From NCBI GenBank assembly GCA_001600355.1, contig BCJU01000007.1, forward strand, positions 220,557-284,556: 64,000 bases of DNA, read 5' to 3'. The notes beneath the pieces were generated by a model. The model made no database searches and was not told the origin of the DNA. It saw only the letters and a program-made list of their open reading frames with translations. Positions 36,654 to 48,362 of this stretch are shown here, piece by piece; positions within the stretch are counted from its first letter, which is position 1; each line of letters opens with the position of its first letter. The position numbers and the translations under genes were made by a program. The DNA is from Meira nashicola (Eukaryota > Basidiomycota > Exobasidiomycetes > Exobasidiales > Brachybasidiaceae).

Positions 36654-36703
36654 GGGGTTAAATCGCCTCTAACCCCGTCTTAGGAGTCTAAGAGGACGGG
36701 GCA
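36654..36703. repeat. Two overlapping, mutually exclusive hairpins
   Basis: GGGGTTA (36654-36660) can pair with TAACCCC (36670-36676) across a nine-nt loop. Alternatively CCCCGTC (about 36673-36679) can pair with GACGGGG (about 36695-36701), with TCTTAG/CTAAGA as an inner stem. The CCCC block is shared, so only one fold can form at a time. The element is about 380 bp upstream of the transporter. A separate 7-bp hairpin, ACGCCTC/GAGGCGT, lies at 37044-37063. Confidence 0.6.
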
Positions 36704-37733
36704 TAGACCGAATGTTGAATACATGCAAATGCGTAACCTGGGCATAATCAAGATGAAGTTTAAGGTGATTTTTGATCCTTACAGATAATGCAAGGTTTGT
36801 TCTAAGTGCACATCTTCAGTGTGATCCTTTATCAGATCAAATCAAGAGAGAAAAAAAAACATTTAGCGCAAGAAGAAAAATTTATTAAAAATCCGTCCGC
36901 TTGCACAATAAGCGTGGAAGGTATTGTTCAACAACTTATACGGAACCGGGCCTTTAAACTATGGACGTGCATGTGAGCCTGTCTTCTCGCCCGAGATGAA
37001 AAAACAAATGCAAGATTTAACGGCGATATCTCCGTCAGATAAAACGCCTCGTCAAGGAGGCGTGTTAAATTGTCATTCATTATAAGCTGCCGAGGATTTT
37101 CTTACATGATGGCTAAAATACCAATACTTACGAAAGAGAATTGCTACAATATCAAAAACCTGCGAAGGAAGATTCAGGTACAAGCCACAATATATTTTAA
37201 TTTCCTTACGCACATATATCATTATATTCATCTACAAACCCGGACCGTCTTGGCATGTCAATGGACTTCTATCAGATCAATACAGTATATATAAATACAT
37301 ACATGTACGAATCTCTCATTCGGCAACTTTTAGATGATATCGGCAAGTCAATTCCCTTCAAAATTCTCCGATCAATCTGATGCTGTAGTAACGAAGAACG
37401 ATTGGTCTATTACGTGAGACTATCATGATGACTAAGAAAACTTAGCACATCTGTCACTAGATATATAGGTATCGCTGCACTGCAATTTCAACATACCTGC
37501 AATATTGCTACATATAACAAATTATTATTTACGACCTTATTAGGTAGGTAGAATAGGCGGTGAATCAGATCTATACAACCAGTCTTAAACTTTACACTTG
37601 ACACAATGAATCAAAGCACTGTTCACATTTTCAAAACGTTTTTGTCAGTAAAAAAAGTTCTGTCTATAAAATGATAAAGATGCGACTAAAATACGACATG
37701 TAATACAAAGATATAAAGAAATATTTCATCAAA

Positions 37734-38090
37734 TTATAGCTTGAAGCGCTCTTCAACGAAACGAGAAATGATTAATTTTTGAATTTGAGAAGGACCTTCG
37801 TAAATTTTAAAGATCTTTGAATCACGATAGAGTTTCTCAACAGGTGCTTCAGTGTTGAAGCCCATTCCACCAAGGACCTGAACAGCACCATCAGCATTTC
37901 TGACAGCTGAGTTTGAAGCAAATACCTTTGCAACACTAGCAAAATAAGAGTTAAGCGTGGGTATTACAACGAATAAGTCGTCTGACGCCGCACCTTGAAA
38001 ATCAGGAGAAGACTATCCATTTTTGGGTAAGACATCCGCAACTTGAATGTTCAGCCAGTCGGTAGGAAGTTTAGAAACGCAAAAAATAAC
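37734..38090 (-). pseudogene. Acyl-CoA dehydrogenase, C-terminal fragment
   Basis: The last exon (37935-37734) reads [37 protein letters not shown], then [19 protein letters not shown], the standard C-terminus of mitochondrial medium/short-chain acyl-CoA dehydrogenases of fatty-acid beta-oxidation. The acceptor TTTGCTAG precedes it. Upstream on the same strand, about 38090-38000, a further piece reads KLPTDWLNIQVADV and, one frame over, [12 protein letters not shown], matching the FGKPI..LNIQ..LADM region with a frameshift. The catalytic Glu region just before YEG-type sequence is partly kept (IYEG). Nothing further upstream matches the enzyme, so this is a 5'-truncated remnant of roughly the last quarter. 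Confidence 0.75.
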
Positions 38091-38108
38091 CAGTGGTTAA
38101 ATACTTAC

Positions 38109-39423
38109 ACCGTTCGGCTGGATAAAGCTGCGCATATACAGACCCATCTTGGTATGATCCGATCTCATATGCTGAGATTGAACAGATGAGAAGAATTCGA
38201 TTTGATAAAGTGCCCTCGTCGTGTAATATACGCCATCAATTTCCTCAGGGGCATCAGCAAATAGATTTAGTACAACTTGATAATGTACAGCTGTTGGGCC
38301 GATTCAACGTTCCATACAATACATCACTTTTGGCTCGTGGTACTCTTGAAGATTTCTAGTAGAAAATCTTTTGTGCTTTTATTGGGGACTCAGGTGCAAA
38401 GGTTTCTTTATTTGAACGAAAGAGATAGTGAAAATAGATTTAGATCGATGAGCACGAGCTCATGTGCCCTACTGAAGAAGGAGAATAAAGCTATTCTGGA
38501 GGCTGATACTATGAGGAGTATTGGAGGAGTATTGAGATTCATTTTCAAACAAATCCGCAGCAAGTATCATCAACGATACAAAATAAACGATAAAGTTTGG
38601 ACATGGCTTTCTTTGAATCACCGCTGCTACTATTCCCGTCCATTCTTGTCTCTATTCAAGTCCTTGGACTACCAACATTCATTCGTTCCCTCTGTCTAAA
38701 GGTGACCGCGGCATCCGTATCTAATGCTTTCAAGTGCACCGATCGTCCCCTTCACAAGCTTCTCGTCCTATTCTGCCCTTGTCATCTGGCTGTCATCTGA
38801 ACGCAAACCATCGTCAAACTGTCGAGTGAATTTTCTTGGATCAAAGTCCTCGGAAAACATGCCAGGAATCTGACTGCTTGATCTGCATTTCCACAAAATG
38901 CGTCAAGGTCGGGTCATACTAAACCTGCGATCTGTTGGCTGGAAGTCTCAGCCGGTGCGATGTAGCAACAGCGCCATCGCAGAGACCTGAGATGTTGCTC
39001 TTCGAAACTGGAGCAGTGGATGAAGAAGGGTTCAGAATCTATTTGACAAATAGTCCTATGTACATACGTACCCGATCAAGCGCATCGACCTCTTGCGCGG
39101 TGAGTGATGTGTGCTCGAAACTTGCAAAACCCCATACACTCGATTGCAATGCTTCATTTTGCGCTTGTGAACAAGTGGAAAAGTCCGATGAAAATGTCTC
39201 ACGAGATACGTCCTGTATCCTGAGCTTGTGTTGATATTTTTTTGGGGGCCGCTAATTGTGATTGATCACCAGCTACCGTTTGAGATGTCATCGAAAGTGG
39301 CGAGTTTGTAGCATATTCACGTCGGTTTGCGCTTGTCTCTTTCTTTGCTCGAGTCCATAGAGAAACGCGCAATCTCCTTTGTTGAGATAAAGTCCCTCTT
39401 TTTTCGGTCTGCGTTGCTCCCAT
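38109..39423 (-). pseudogene. Unrecognised multi-exon gene or remnant
   Basis: Several minus-strand pieces look coding. From 39423: an N-terminal peptide rich in Arg (RRLRVSLWTRAKKETSANRR) that resembles a mitochondrial presequence. At about 39215-39070: FEHTSLTAQEVDALDR ending at GTACGT. At about 38865-38775: SEDFDPRKFTRQFDDGLRSD. At about 38310-38112: VHYQVVLNLFADAPEEIDG and HTKMGLYMRSFIQPNG ending at GTAAGT. I recognise no family, and stops lie between the pieces, so it is either a multi-exon gene or a decaying one. It abuts the acyl-CoA dehydrogenase fragment on the same strand. The presequence may belong to that enzyme, but the middle pieces do not fit it. Confidence 0.35.
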
Positions 39424-42400
39424 GAGGATTTATTTCACGCTTGTTCATTCCGTGCCTCTGTAGGTCCGACCTTGAAAGTGACCTCATCTTCATTCTTCTT
39501 CTTCCTATTTGACCCGGATTGCAATGCTACAAATCATTTTCGTAGCTGTTTTGCAACTTGCATGGCTAGATCGTAGTATGAGCGACAATTAGATGATGTT
39601 CCGTCACAGAAACGTTTCAAATCGATTTACAACCTTGTGGGACAAGAGAGCTTAAATGCAGAAAGAGGAGCAAACTTCTCTACGATACCCGCAGCGGAAT
39701 ACCCTGCATAAATCTAAACGAGCGCGGTTACGTGGAAAATTTCAGACCGGCCATTAGACCAGTGTATGTTGTATTTACTGAACATGTGTGATGCCCTTGT
39801 GGTGGCGAAAATGCAGCAAAATATACGCAGTCACTCGAGATGTCCAGTGGGCGAAAACAAACTCGATCTATCATCTAACTTACGTATCTTCTCTAAGCGC
39901 GTAACGCCCTTCACGACATCTTGAACTCTCGACATGCACCATGGCGATCAAAGATGTACAGGAAGGCTAATTGCTTTATTCCGTCTCCACATTACAGTCC
40001 CTTATCTCGCAGATATTTCGACTTTTTCACTACGCATGCGGTGTATAAAAATGAATACCTGTATGGCCTTCTTGCTTGGTGTCCTGTGCTTTCTTTCAAC
40101 TATGAAGCACCTCGTTATTGTGAGGTTTTACCCGTAGAATCAAGATCAGTGTTGCGGTGGAGAGTTTGGGGGACGTTGAATGATGATAATCTATGGCACC
40201 GCGCATATTCATGACTCTTCATCCAACGAGACATCTAAGCAAGATCGGCACGAAGTGCTGACATATTCCACAAGCGTCCGTCAGGTAGTTCAAGTGAAAT
40301 TCACCTTTATTTCATACCTCCCTGTCGTGGTATATGCGTTATAAAATGTAGTCCTTCTCTTGCCCCACTTCTCCCTTCTTCTTATTATAAGCTAAGAGAC
40401 TAATTTTCAGTGGGGTAATACTGATAGTCGATTGGTTGGAATTCCTGATAAACCTGGCAGGAGACCGGCTTCAAACCTAGCAGCCTTCCAAGGATCACAG
40501 GCACAGGATCAAAACAGTATAATAAATTCTTTCCGTAAACTGAGATTAGATTTTACCCATTCAGAATGTTCAACAGCAGGCGGAGCGTCTTGAAGACGGA
40601 TTCTGAACCATAAGCGTTGGTTGGTTCTCTGATAGATGTGTTTGTAGATGCGAAGCGTAATCTACCTTGTCTATGATATTTTGTGTTCTGTCAAATCGGA
40701 AAGTTATTGCTGCTTTTACCACGAGCCAACAAGCACAACTTCAAGTGTAAACATTGCTTTCTCCTCTACTTCCTTCTACTGGCAACGCTACACCTTGCCG
40801 TATTTTTCGTTCTGGTTCTTTTATTGTTTTATATTTTCCCAGAAAGTGTGCTTGATCTTTAGGTTTCGTCCTTTTTTTGTTGTTGCCAGAAATGATATGC
40901 AGGGTACTGTACGAATTTCACAGCCCGTAAAACTTCCGTGGAGCCGTTTCACTCCGTCTTTCTCTTTCTCCGACGTTCATCTTTCGTGCAGCACCTCAGT
41001 TTCATACCAAATCAGCAGATGTGCTGTACTTAAGATAAGCTCAGGAATGGCCTGCCAATTCATTTTTTAAAGACCCAAGTAATTTTTATTTGCCCGAGAG
41101 TATTCGCTTCGGAAACCAGGAAAGCTGTATCTGCAACACACTACGAGGATCCACAGCATCCTTTTCATGCCGGGTTGAAGACACATTTGAAGTGAAAAGC
41201 GGCATTGTGGAAAACTTCGCTGATTTGATGCTTTAGCTATTTCCGCGCACTTATCACTACTGACGGTAGTTGTTTAATTGCATTATCTGCTGCATAGTAT
41301 CTTCCTCATCAAATCGCGTTGGCTAATTCGCAATTCTAGGAATCAAAACTCAGTCCAAGCGATTACTCTAGTGATTGCATCATAATTGAGCGTGAAATGC
41401 AGTACAAATCAGAGTAAAAGAAAAAGCCAGCAAGCCGATTGTCTCACGTAGTGCTTAAGATTTGAAAGACGCCGGAGGCACTGATTGAAGCCGAAAATCG
41501 AGTACACGAGAATGTCAATAGATTCCTAGATTTTACCGCCGAGCCAGAATTTTTGCCATTAACTGAGTGCGGTGATGATATTTATTTGAACAGTGTGGTC
41601 GTGTCAATTATTTATGTAAAATAGTATTCATTTTTAAGAAATCTATAATGGAATCTATACTGAAATCGCGGTATATAAAAGATAAGAAGGTACGTTAAAC
41701 AATCTCTTTTATAAATAGAAAGTTATATTATAGTTTTAGAACTACTTTAAAATATGGATCTATTTAGATCTGAACAATGAAAACGCTACTACTGTACGTT
41801 CATATGCTGAAGTTTGATCTGACATTAGGACCACGTCTAGTACTTTTTCCCATTCTAAAATAGCCAAGTTCAATAGTTTCCTACAATGCAGCTGCCTTGG
41901 GTGAAATGCATCTAGAAGTACAGCCCCCAAATCCAATTGGAAGACTTAATCTTGTTTCGAGGCATGTGATCCAATAGATTATGCTAGTCTTCCAGTCTGT
42001 TTCATTTCCTTTTTCGCTCGTTAGCATGAGGCGAGTCCATGACGCACTAGTTTTTCAATGCTGAGCATTGCTGAGTAGATTTGAAACATAAGATATATTT
42101 GCTTCTCCTACTTCTTCTCGTGTACAAACCCTGTGGACTTGCCATACACGTACCTGTACCAGACAGAAGTGGGAAAAAAAACTGGAGAAAAGTGCCACGA
42201 AAGCGCCTGCAGTCATTTTTCCCCGACCCTCATTATCTCCGGGCGAGCGCCTTGTTTCACAAAGACGCTAGCGGAAATGCAAGATTGCTATTTGGGGGCC
42301 CAAGATCAGAGGCACTGTGAAGACCAAAAAGTCATCAGTGCTAAAATCTGTGATTCAGAGAGCCGACGCCGCATCTTCAAGCGCGTGTTTGTGGCGGGAT

Positions 42401-42564
42401 CATTCCATAAATCCTTCTACCTCGTCAACTAATTCGTTCAACACCTATGATCTGGACGTATCCCAGCTGCCGCTGGCACCAGAGGAATTTGGCTTGTTTG
42501 TGGAATGCGCTGCTAGCTGTTACTTTCTGGCTACGCAAAACATTTGCATATGCGTCGCTTGAGC
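39424..42564. other. No gene seen
   Basis: About 3 kb of AT-rich DNA. The longest frame (40648-41070) is hydrophobic, serine-rich and without splice support or motif. No repeats shared with the rest of the window were noticed. Confidence 0.45.
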
Positions 42565-42574
42565 TATATAAAAG
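42565..42574 (+). promoter_or_regulatory. TATA box for the Sec18 N-domain gene
   Basis: TATATAAAAG lies 111-120 bp upstream of the ATG at 42685, a normal distance for a fungal TATA promoter. The sequence between is C- and A-rich, like a 5' leader, with no upstream ATG in frame. Confidence 0.5.
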
Positions 42575-42684
42575 AGACACAAACACCATATTGTCTCTTA
42601 AAGTAAGGCGTTGATTGTGATACTCGGCTAGCACTTTCACATCTCACAATCCGGCTACCGACTTACAAAGCGAACTTCATCAGG

Positions 42685-43245
42685 ATGGCGCTCAACTCTT
42701 CATCTTCAGGTGAGTATGGATCGCATCTTGTTCTCAAGTGCCCCGAAAATTGGATCTTTTCCAATTCCATCATCGTCAACGGTGAAGAATGGAGCGGAGT
42801 ACGGTATGTTCTTATAAAGGGTCGTTATGTATTTAATATCGAATTCGATGACGATGGCGGCCGAACAAGACCGGGTCAAATTCGAGCCTCTCTTCTGCAG
42901 AGGATCTGGGCTGATATCGGAGTGGGGCAAAGCGTGCTTGTGGAGCATTATAGGCTTCCACAGGAGGAATCGGATACATATCTCACAAGTGCATTGATCG
43001 AATTGAGTAGCCTCCGAGATCCCAATGATCTGCAAGAGCATTTGGACACTGAAGCATTAGTTGCGGCTTTTCTCAGGACTCATGAGGGTCATTTCTTGTC
43101 AAACAGTCAAATACTCGTCTTCTCTTTTAGTGGCATGACCATGAAGGCGACTGTCATGCGTGTTGATCTGAGAAGCCCAAGCCAAGAAAGGGGGGTCGTG
43201 ACGCCACAGACCTGTATCATCTTTGAGAAGAAGCAAGAAGGATGA
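42685..43245 (+). CDS. Free-standing Sec18/NSF N-terminal domain
   Basis: An intact 186-residue frame that matches the N-domain of Sec18/NSF, the AAA ATPase that takes apart SNARE complexes with alpha-SNAP. Recognisable blocks: LVLKCPENW, VRYVLIKGRYVFNIEFDD, PGQIRASLLQRIWADIGVGQSV (split here as family motif), ALIELSSLRDP, FLSNSQILVFSFSGM and the domain end GVVTPQTCIIFEKK. A full Sec18 has about 750-800 residues with two AAA domains; here the frame stops right at the end of the N-domain and no Walker A or B motif follows downstream. It has no introns and has its own TATA box and leader, so it may be expressed. What it could do alone (for example compete for SNAP or SNARE binding) is inference. 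Confidence 0.75.
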   Translation: MALNSSSSGEYGSHLVLKCPENWIFSNSIIVNGEEWSGVRYVLIKGRYVFNIEFDDDGGRTRPGQIRASLLQRIWADIGVGQSVLVEHYRLPQEESDTYLTSALIELSSLRDPNDLQEHLDTEALVAAFLRTHEGHFLSNSQILVFSFSGMTMKATVMRVDLRSPSQERGVVTPQTCIIFEKKQEG

Positions 43246-43869
43246 TTTCTGAAACTGTGAGAATGCGTCGTCGAGCCTCTAAATTTTTTATCACGCGCAG
43301 GCAAGAATTAGGCGGAAGATTCTCAAAATTTGATGCAAAGAAGTGCAAAGAAAAAATGTCAGCTGAAACTCTACAATGAAAATCCGTGGTCTAGTAGTGA
43401 CGCGCGGGTAAAAACGAAGACAAAGATCGAAGCTCGAAAATTATATGTTAAGAGTAGGTTGAGCCGAAGGAAAGTAATACTGAAAACGCCACAGGCAGGT
43501 TATTCAAATTGTAGATCCGGCACGCACGCTACCAAAGCGATTGCCTGCTCGTATTGTAAAACCGTAACATTTATTCACTGGTCATTATGAGCATGCCAAT
43601 TCAAAGATTCAAAGTGGCCCGAATGGCGATAAAACACTCATGCGGCTCGAAAACGAAGAATATTACATAATTAGTGAAAGGCGCATGTCCTCCCATAGAG
43701 CGATCGCGAGCTTTCCCGACTACTGCGATCAATGTGCAAGCATCACATCACTGTAAATCTCTCTATATTAGGAATAGAGTACGTGTTTGCTTCAATAAAG
43801 ACTGATTTGGTCTGCCACAATCTATCTGTTACGGCTTTACAAAACAAAGTTGCTATCTCGATTTCGATA

Positions 43870-44330
43870 TTGTTGCACTGTCTTTCGGTTGGATGTCATG
43901 TGGAATTTTTCGTTACTATACCACTGTTTTTATTTTATTTATTCAAAAAGCTTTATCGCTCACATTAGTTGCACAAGTGGTTCCTCTGGTGATCGATTGG
44001 CAACAGCTTCTGTTGAAATCTTTATCTCAAAGGTTCCAGCTCAATATATTATCGGAGCTTCAATGTTTTCTTTTTTCATCGGAACTCTATTGATGGGCTT
44101 TGCAAATCATTTAGAAGGTTTTGGCCTTTTATCTTTCCAGCTTGTTCATCGGTCATTGGAGGACCTGATCTTTCCTTTGCATCTTCTGAAATTATTATAT
44201 CAAATTCAGTCTTACCTGAAGAACAAAGCGTTGCTGGATCATTGTTTCAACTGTTGTTCAATATTCTCTCAGTATCGGCTTAGGTATCGCTGCCACTGTT
44301 GAAACGCATATAAGCAATGCTGAAAGTAGG
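43870..44330 (+). pseudogene. MFS transporter (DHA2-like) fragment, frameshifted
   Basis: Pieces in different frames give a coherent transporter C-terminal half: KVPAQYIIGASMFSFFIG, then GTLLMGFANH, then LPEEQSVAGSLFQLL (in another frame), and SIGLGIAATVETH. The EEQ..AGSLF..L.N...S.GLGIA..VE pattern is typical of 14-helix MFS drug-type exporters. At least two frameshifts and a stop interrupt it, and no N-terminal half is seen upstream, so it is a remnant. It lies 600 bp after the Sec18 N-domain gene. Confidence 0.6.
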
Positions 44331-45859
44331 AACCTTTTAATGGCATTCTTGCAACTTCATGTCTGTACACAGCCTTTTCATCGTCTTCTTTCTCTTCCCG
44401 CGATGCATTCCATCCAAAATCACTTCTGTGGTAAGATTCTGATTGTTCTTGTGATGATAGGTAGTATTGATAACAAGTTGCCGGGCAGTGTTGTTCTCAG
44501 ATATGGTGAACATTGTTTGATCTCCTTCTTCATCACGTGCTTCGGATTACGCACATTCTGTATTTTAGTCTTTTTGATACCTCAAAGCTTTTCCGATGAC
44601 TCTGAAAGATGAAGACTCTCACAAATCATCTCGCAAGAGACGAGATTCGCTATGGATGAGACTGTATTGTTGGTAAAAGTCCTAATTTCACGAGAGTAAT
44701 AAGAAAAGCAATGCAGGCGATCATGATAAATTTAGGAAGGCAAATAAGCACTGTGGGAATATTGTCAACATGCGATAAGTAACTTTGCAGATTATAATAA
44801 ACTTACTTATTGTGAATTGTGGCAATTATATCGATGGAACAAAGTGAAGCACTCTTGTCCTCAAAATAAAACCCTGGATTCTTCCGTAAAGTGCCTCCTC
44901 TTTGAAACACCAGGAGTAATCAGGCAGCTATTAAATTGAGAGTTGTATCTAAATGTTTACAGGTTTTTGATATTATCGACAGATGATGCTTAGTAACACG
45001 TGTCTGGCTCTTTCTTCCACAAGCTTGACGAGGTTCGTTGTACAAGCGACATCTACAAAGGAATTGAAACAGCTCTTGCTTGAAAATTACTTTTAATGCA
45101 TTCTTCACGCGGTAGAACCGCGCCAAAAAAGATTTTCCCAGATGAGCGATTGCTTTCCGTAATTACCTAATGCTCTGTATCCGCGACGTTGATGAAGATC
45201 GTGATGTTTGATAACCAATTCCAAGCTGAAGATTAATGCTGTTCCACAGAATTGAGGCGGTGTACCGTGAACGCGAGGACCAGAATGCCCTGCTAACTCG
45301 ATATATACTTGGTGCATAAAGCAGATCCGCCGATCATGAAAAGTGAAGTCAAAAGCGATTTTGGTTTTGCGATTTTGGTTTTGTAATATGCTAAAATTGG
45401 ATTGGCAATTATGTCATAGACTTCTTGGGATTCATCTGCGTAGAGTGAAAGGGTTACTTGGGGTGTTTTGTTCTGTAATGAGTAGAGTGAAAACGCCAAA
45501 GCCAGGTTATTTCATGCATGCATGCTGATGAAAAAAGCTTTCCAGGCTGCGCTCGTGTTCGTTGAACAGCTTTCGCAATTTCTGCATGATGGCCCTGCAA
45601 TCGGTTCAACAAAGACTGGAAACTATTGAAATATTCAGCGAAAACGTGGCATTTGGCTCAAAATCACACCAATATATGTGCCTCCAGAGTTTTGCATATT
45701 AGCTGAAAAGTTTATAAAGTAAGCTGAATGCAATAAATTATTTGATTCCAATCATATAATCATTACTGCCCATCTCAAAAAAGTACAGGACCAGGATGTT
45801 TTTTTATTAAACACCTTCTCATCCTTATCTCAGCCGCGGTTCTCGGGCTAGAGCAGGTA
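44331..45859. other. No gene supported
   Basis: Short frames only, on both strands. The plus frame 44340-44612 may carry the last traces of the MFS remnant but shows no motif. Confidence 0.4.
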
Positions 45860-46840
45860 AAAGCATATTCGATCACAGTTCAATCGGTTACATGTAACGT
45901 TTTATCAATTTCATTAACTTTAGAAAGTTGGGAATATTTGCAAGGAAAGTATATTCGGAACGTATATTCAACTTCATACAAATACTCAAACTGCTTCAAC
46001 AAACGCAAACGGATGGTCTTATCAAGCAAATATGTTAAGTCGATACACTTCCACTTCTTTAACAAGTCAAATTAAGTTTATCAATATTCGTGTTGCTTTT
46101 TTCGCCAAAAGATCTTCTGCTGCTACTGGAATTGCTGATAGTGATGGAAATCTTTTACCATATCAAGGTACTGGAGATCCGTAAATTACAACAGTATCCT
46201 TCTCTTCTCAACAAGGATGTAGTACTTCTGTTCAAACAACGAGCAGTACAACCACCACTCCCATCTCTAAAAATACTTCTTCAACCACAACGACCTCCAC
46301 AAGATCTTCAAGTAAAATTTCATCATCATCTATTTGCTCAAACAATGTCTTTACAGCTGCCACTTCACCGATTCACTAATATTTGTGACCTACGCTACCT
46401 GTAATGTACGAAAGAAAGCACACAAATACAGGTACAATTGCAGGTGGAGTTGTTGGAGAAATGGTCATGTTGGCTATACCGGTAATCCTAGCATGCTTCA
46501 TTCGACGTCGCAAGAAGAAGAACTCGACAACTCAAAATTTGCTGCATTATATTTGACTAACGCATATTCAAACAGAGGTGGTGGATTTGCCGAACAATAT
46601 ATTGAAAAAGATTTGCAAAGTTCTACACAGCAAGAAAAATTTATTGAAGAATGCGAAGTACTCGTTTTCGAGAAAGATAGTTGTTCGCAATCATTGGAAA
46701 ATAATCACAACACTTCAAATGATTCAGAACCCGACGATACCACTTCTTCATTCACCCAATCGAAACGAGAAAAAGTAGAAATACCGCTCATGCCAGAAAA
46801 TCTCCTTTTGAAGCACTTGAACAATACGTGTATGAAATAA
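45860..46840 (+). pseudogene. Mucin-like single-pass membrane protein, decayed
   Basis: Reading across frames gives the layout of a fungal cell-surface sensor-type protein. An extracellular part is followed by a Ser/Thr tract (about 46205-46340: QTTSSTTTTPISKNTSSTTTT), a transmembrane helix with the typical glycine start (GTIAGGVVGEMVMLAIPVI, about 46432-46490), a basic stop-transfer (RRRKKKNS) and a cytosolic tail rich in acidic residues (to 46840). An upstream TTTTTTATTAAACACC region may encode the lost signal peptide. Frame changes and stops (for example at 46182 and 46378) break the coding sequence, so it is a pseudogene. Family identity beyond this architecture is not clear. Confidence 0.55.
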
Positions 46841-47939
46841 ATGGTTGTTGTAAATCATGTGCTCGGCTATCCCTCTTTTCCTAGCAACTTAGTTTTATAC
46901 TTGATAATCTCTTGATGACGATGTATGTGATCATACCATACAAATTGTAAAAATGACTGATGCTAAAAGGACGCTTAAAAACGATGATTCTTTAAATCAA
47001 ATTTTGTGGAAATAGAGTGAGAAAATTACTTGGTTTCAACGCAATTTCTCTTTTTATACTCGCGGAGTTATGTATTTTAATGATAAACTGTACATGAAAC
47101 TTCGCTTAAAGTATTCTTTTTCATGACTGGCGCTGCTCATAGGAAAGTGCATCCGATTAGCCAAGCCATACGAGTCGGGATCGCGTAAGGGAAGGCTACG
47201 CCCTGTTGTCTATGGTTTTTCTGTCTTGCTCTAATCGTGTGTTACCACCTTGCTTTTCCGATCCCGCCATAAAAATCTCTAGGGGGGCAGAGCACTAAGT
47301 CACTTATACGAAAGAGGTATAAGCAAAAAGTAGTCATGCACCAGAAAAAAATCCCCTTTGAACAACTCTAGATGGGTACAGACTGACTAAATAATGATAA
47401 GTATAAGACATCTCGTCCCAATGAACTTTCTCTAGACCTTTTTTCTTCTACCTGATCTTTTATTCATATGCTTAAAATGCGTATCGACAGACTTGAAAAA
47501 GTGTCAGCTTAAACCGTTTTAGTGAAGTCCTAACCCTAACTAGGCTGGTTTAGATATACCTTAAAATGAATAAATCTAAACATCTTTATTTATAAGAGGA
47601 GCCTCCCAGAAGAGGTTTCGCAGAATGTTCCGTCAAATCTGTTGATGTATATAAAATCTCGAACAATAATAGACTTTGTGCTCGGCAAACAAATAGTTTA
47701 CCTACACTATCAGGGTTAGCAGTACATTTTTCTGTTGTATATTATTATTTTGATTATACCTTTCTTTAGTCTAAGAATATAAGATGAGATAGCTGACAAG
47801 ATTATATCACCAGAATCAAAAGAAAGAAATGATCCGCCCGTTTACCGCGCTTTCCATGCTACCAATAAAGAACTAAAAACTTATAAATTACGATAGAGTA
47901 CTCGTCAAGATTACTTACACTCAATAAAAATATCAATTA
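46841..47939. other. No gene supported
   Basis: AT-rich. A short CCTAACCCTAACTAGG stretch at 47529-47544 resembles about two telomere units, too short to call an interstitial telomere. Confidence 0.4.
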
Positions 47940-48341
47940 ATATTCAATCTGGTACAGAAGCACCAGAAAACATTACGTTTATACTTGCAGAGGATTTAGA
48001 GCGTAAAATGACAAAGGCTGAGGAGGGTGTCGTACGTAAAAAAGAAGAGCTCCAAAAGAGTTGTTTGATGGCAGTCAAAGAGTTTTAAAAGGAGTAAGAA
48101 TCCCTGACTCATCGTTCTATTTTGATACAGATCTAGAAAATACGACAAAAATCATCGACTAGCTAGAAAACAAACAAGGTCGTAAAAAGTTTAATAAGGA
48201 GCGTATACAAGGCAAAAAAGATAAGAAAGGCAAACAGGTAGCTTTCGATATAGAACCTAACTTATGTGAAATAGAGCAAAAAAGTATTAGTCCTTCGTCC
48301 TCATCTCATTCCAAGACACCCTTATTTCAAGCGTCTTAGAC
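47940..48341 (+). pseudogene. Lysine-rich protein remnant, unrecognised
   Basis: Two frames join into protein-like sequence: PENITFILAEDLERKMTKAE in one frame, then after a one-base shift LFDGSQRVLKGVRIPDSSF and, past an in-frame TAG (near 48161), KKFNKERIQGKKDKKGKQ, ending at a stop near 48339. I do not recognise the family. The frameshift and the stop indicate decay. Confidence 0.35.
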
Positions 48342-48362
48342 TTGAAAGAGAAGAGTGGTTTC

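Noticed and set aside
43330..43590. Lys/Arg-rich 86-codon frame downstream of the Sec18 N-domain
   Set aside because: Checked as a possible AAA-domain continuation; no Walker motif or Sec18-like sequence is present.
47526..47545. Telomere-like CCTAACCCTAACTAGG
   Set aside because: Only about two units, and a similar two-unit match at 56748-56758 is equally isolated. This is within chance for AT-rich DNA of this length, so not called an interstitial telomere.
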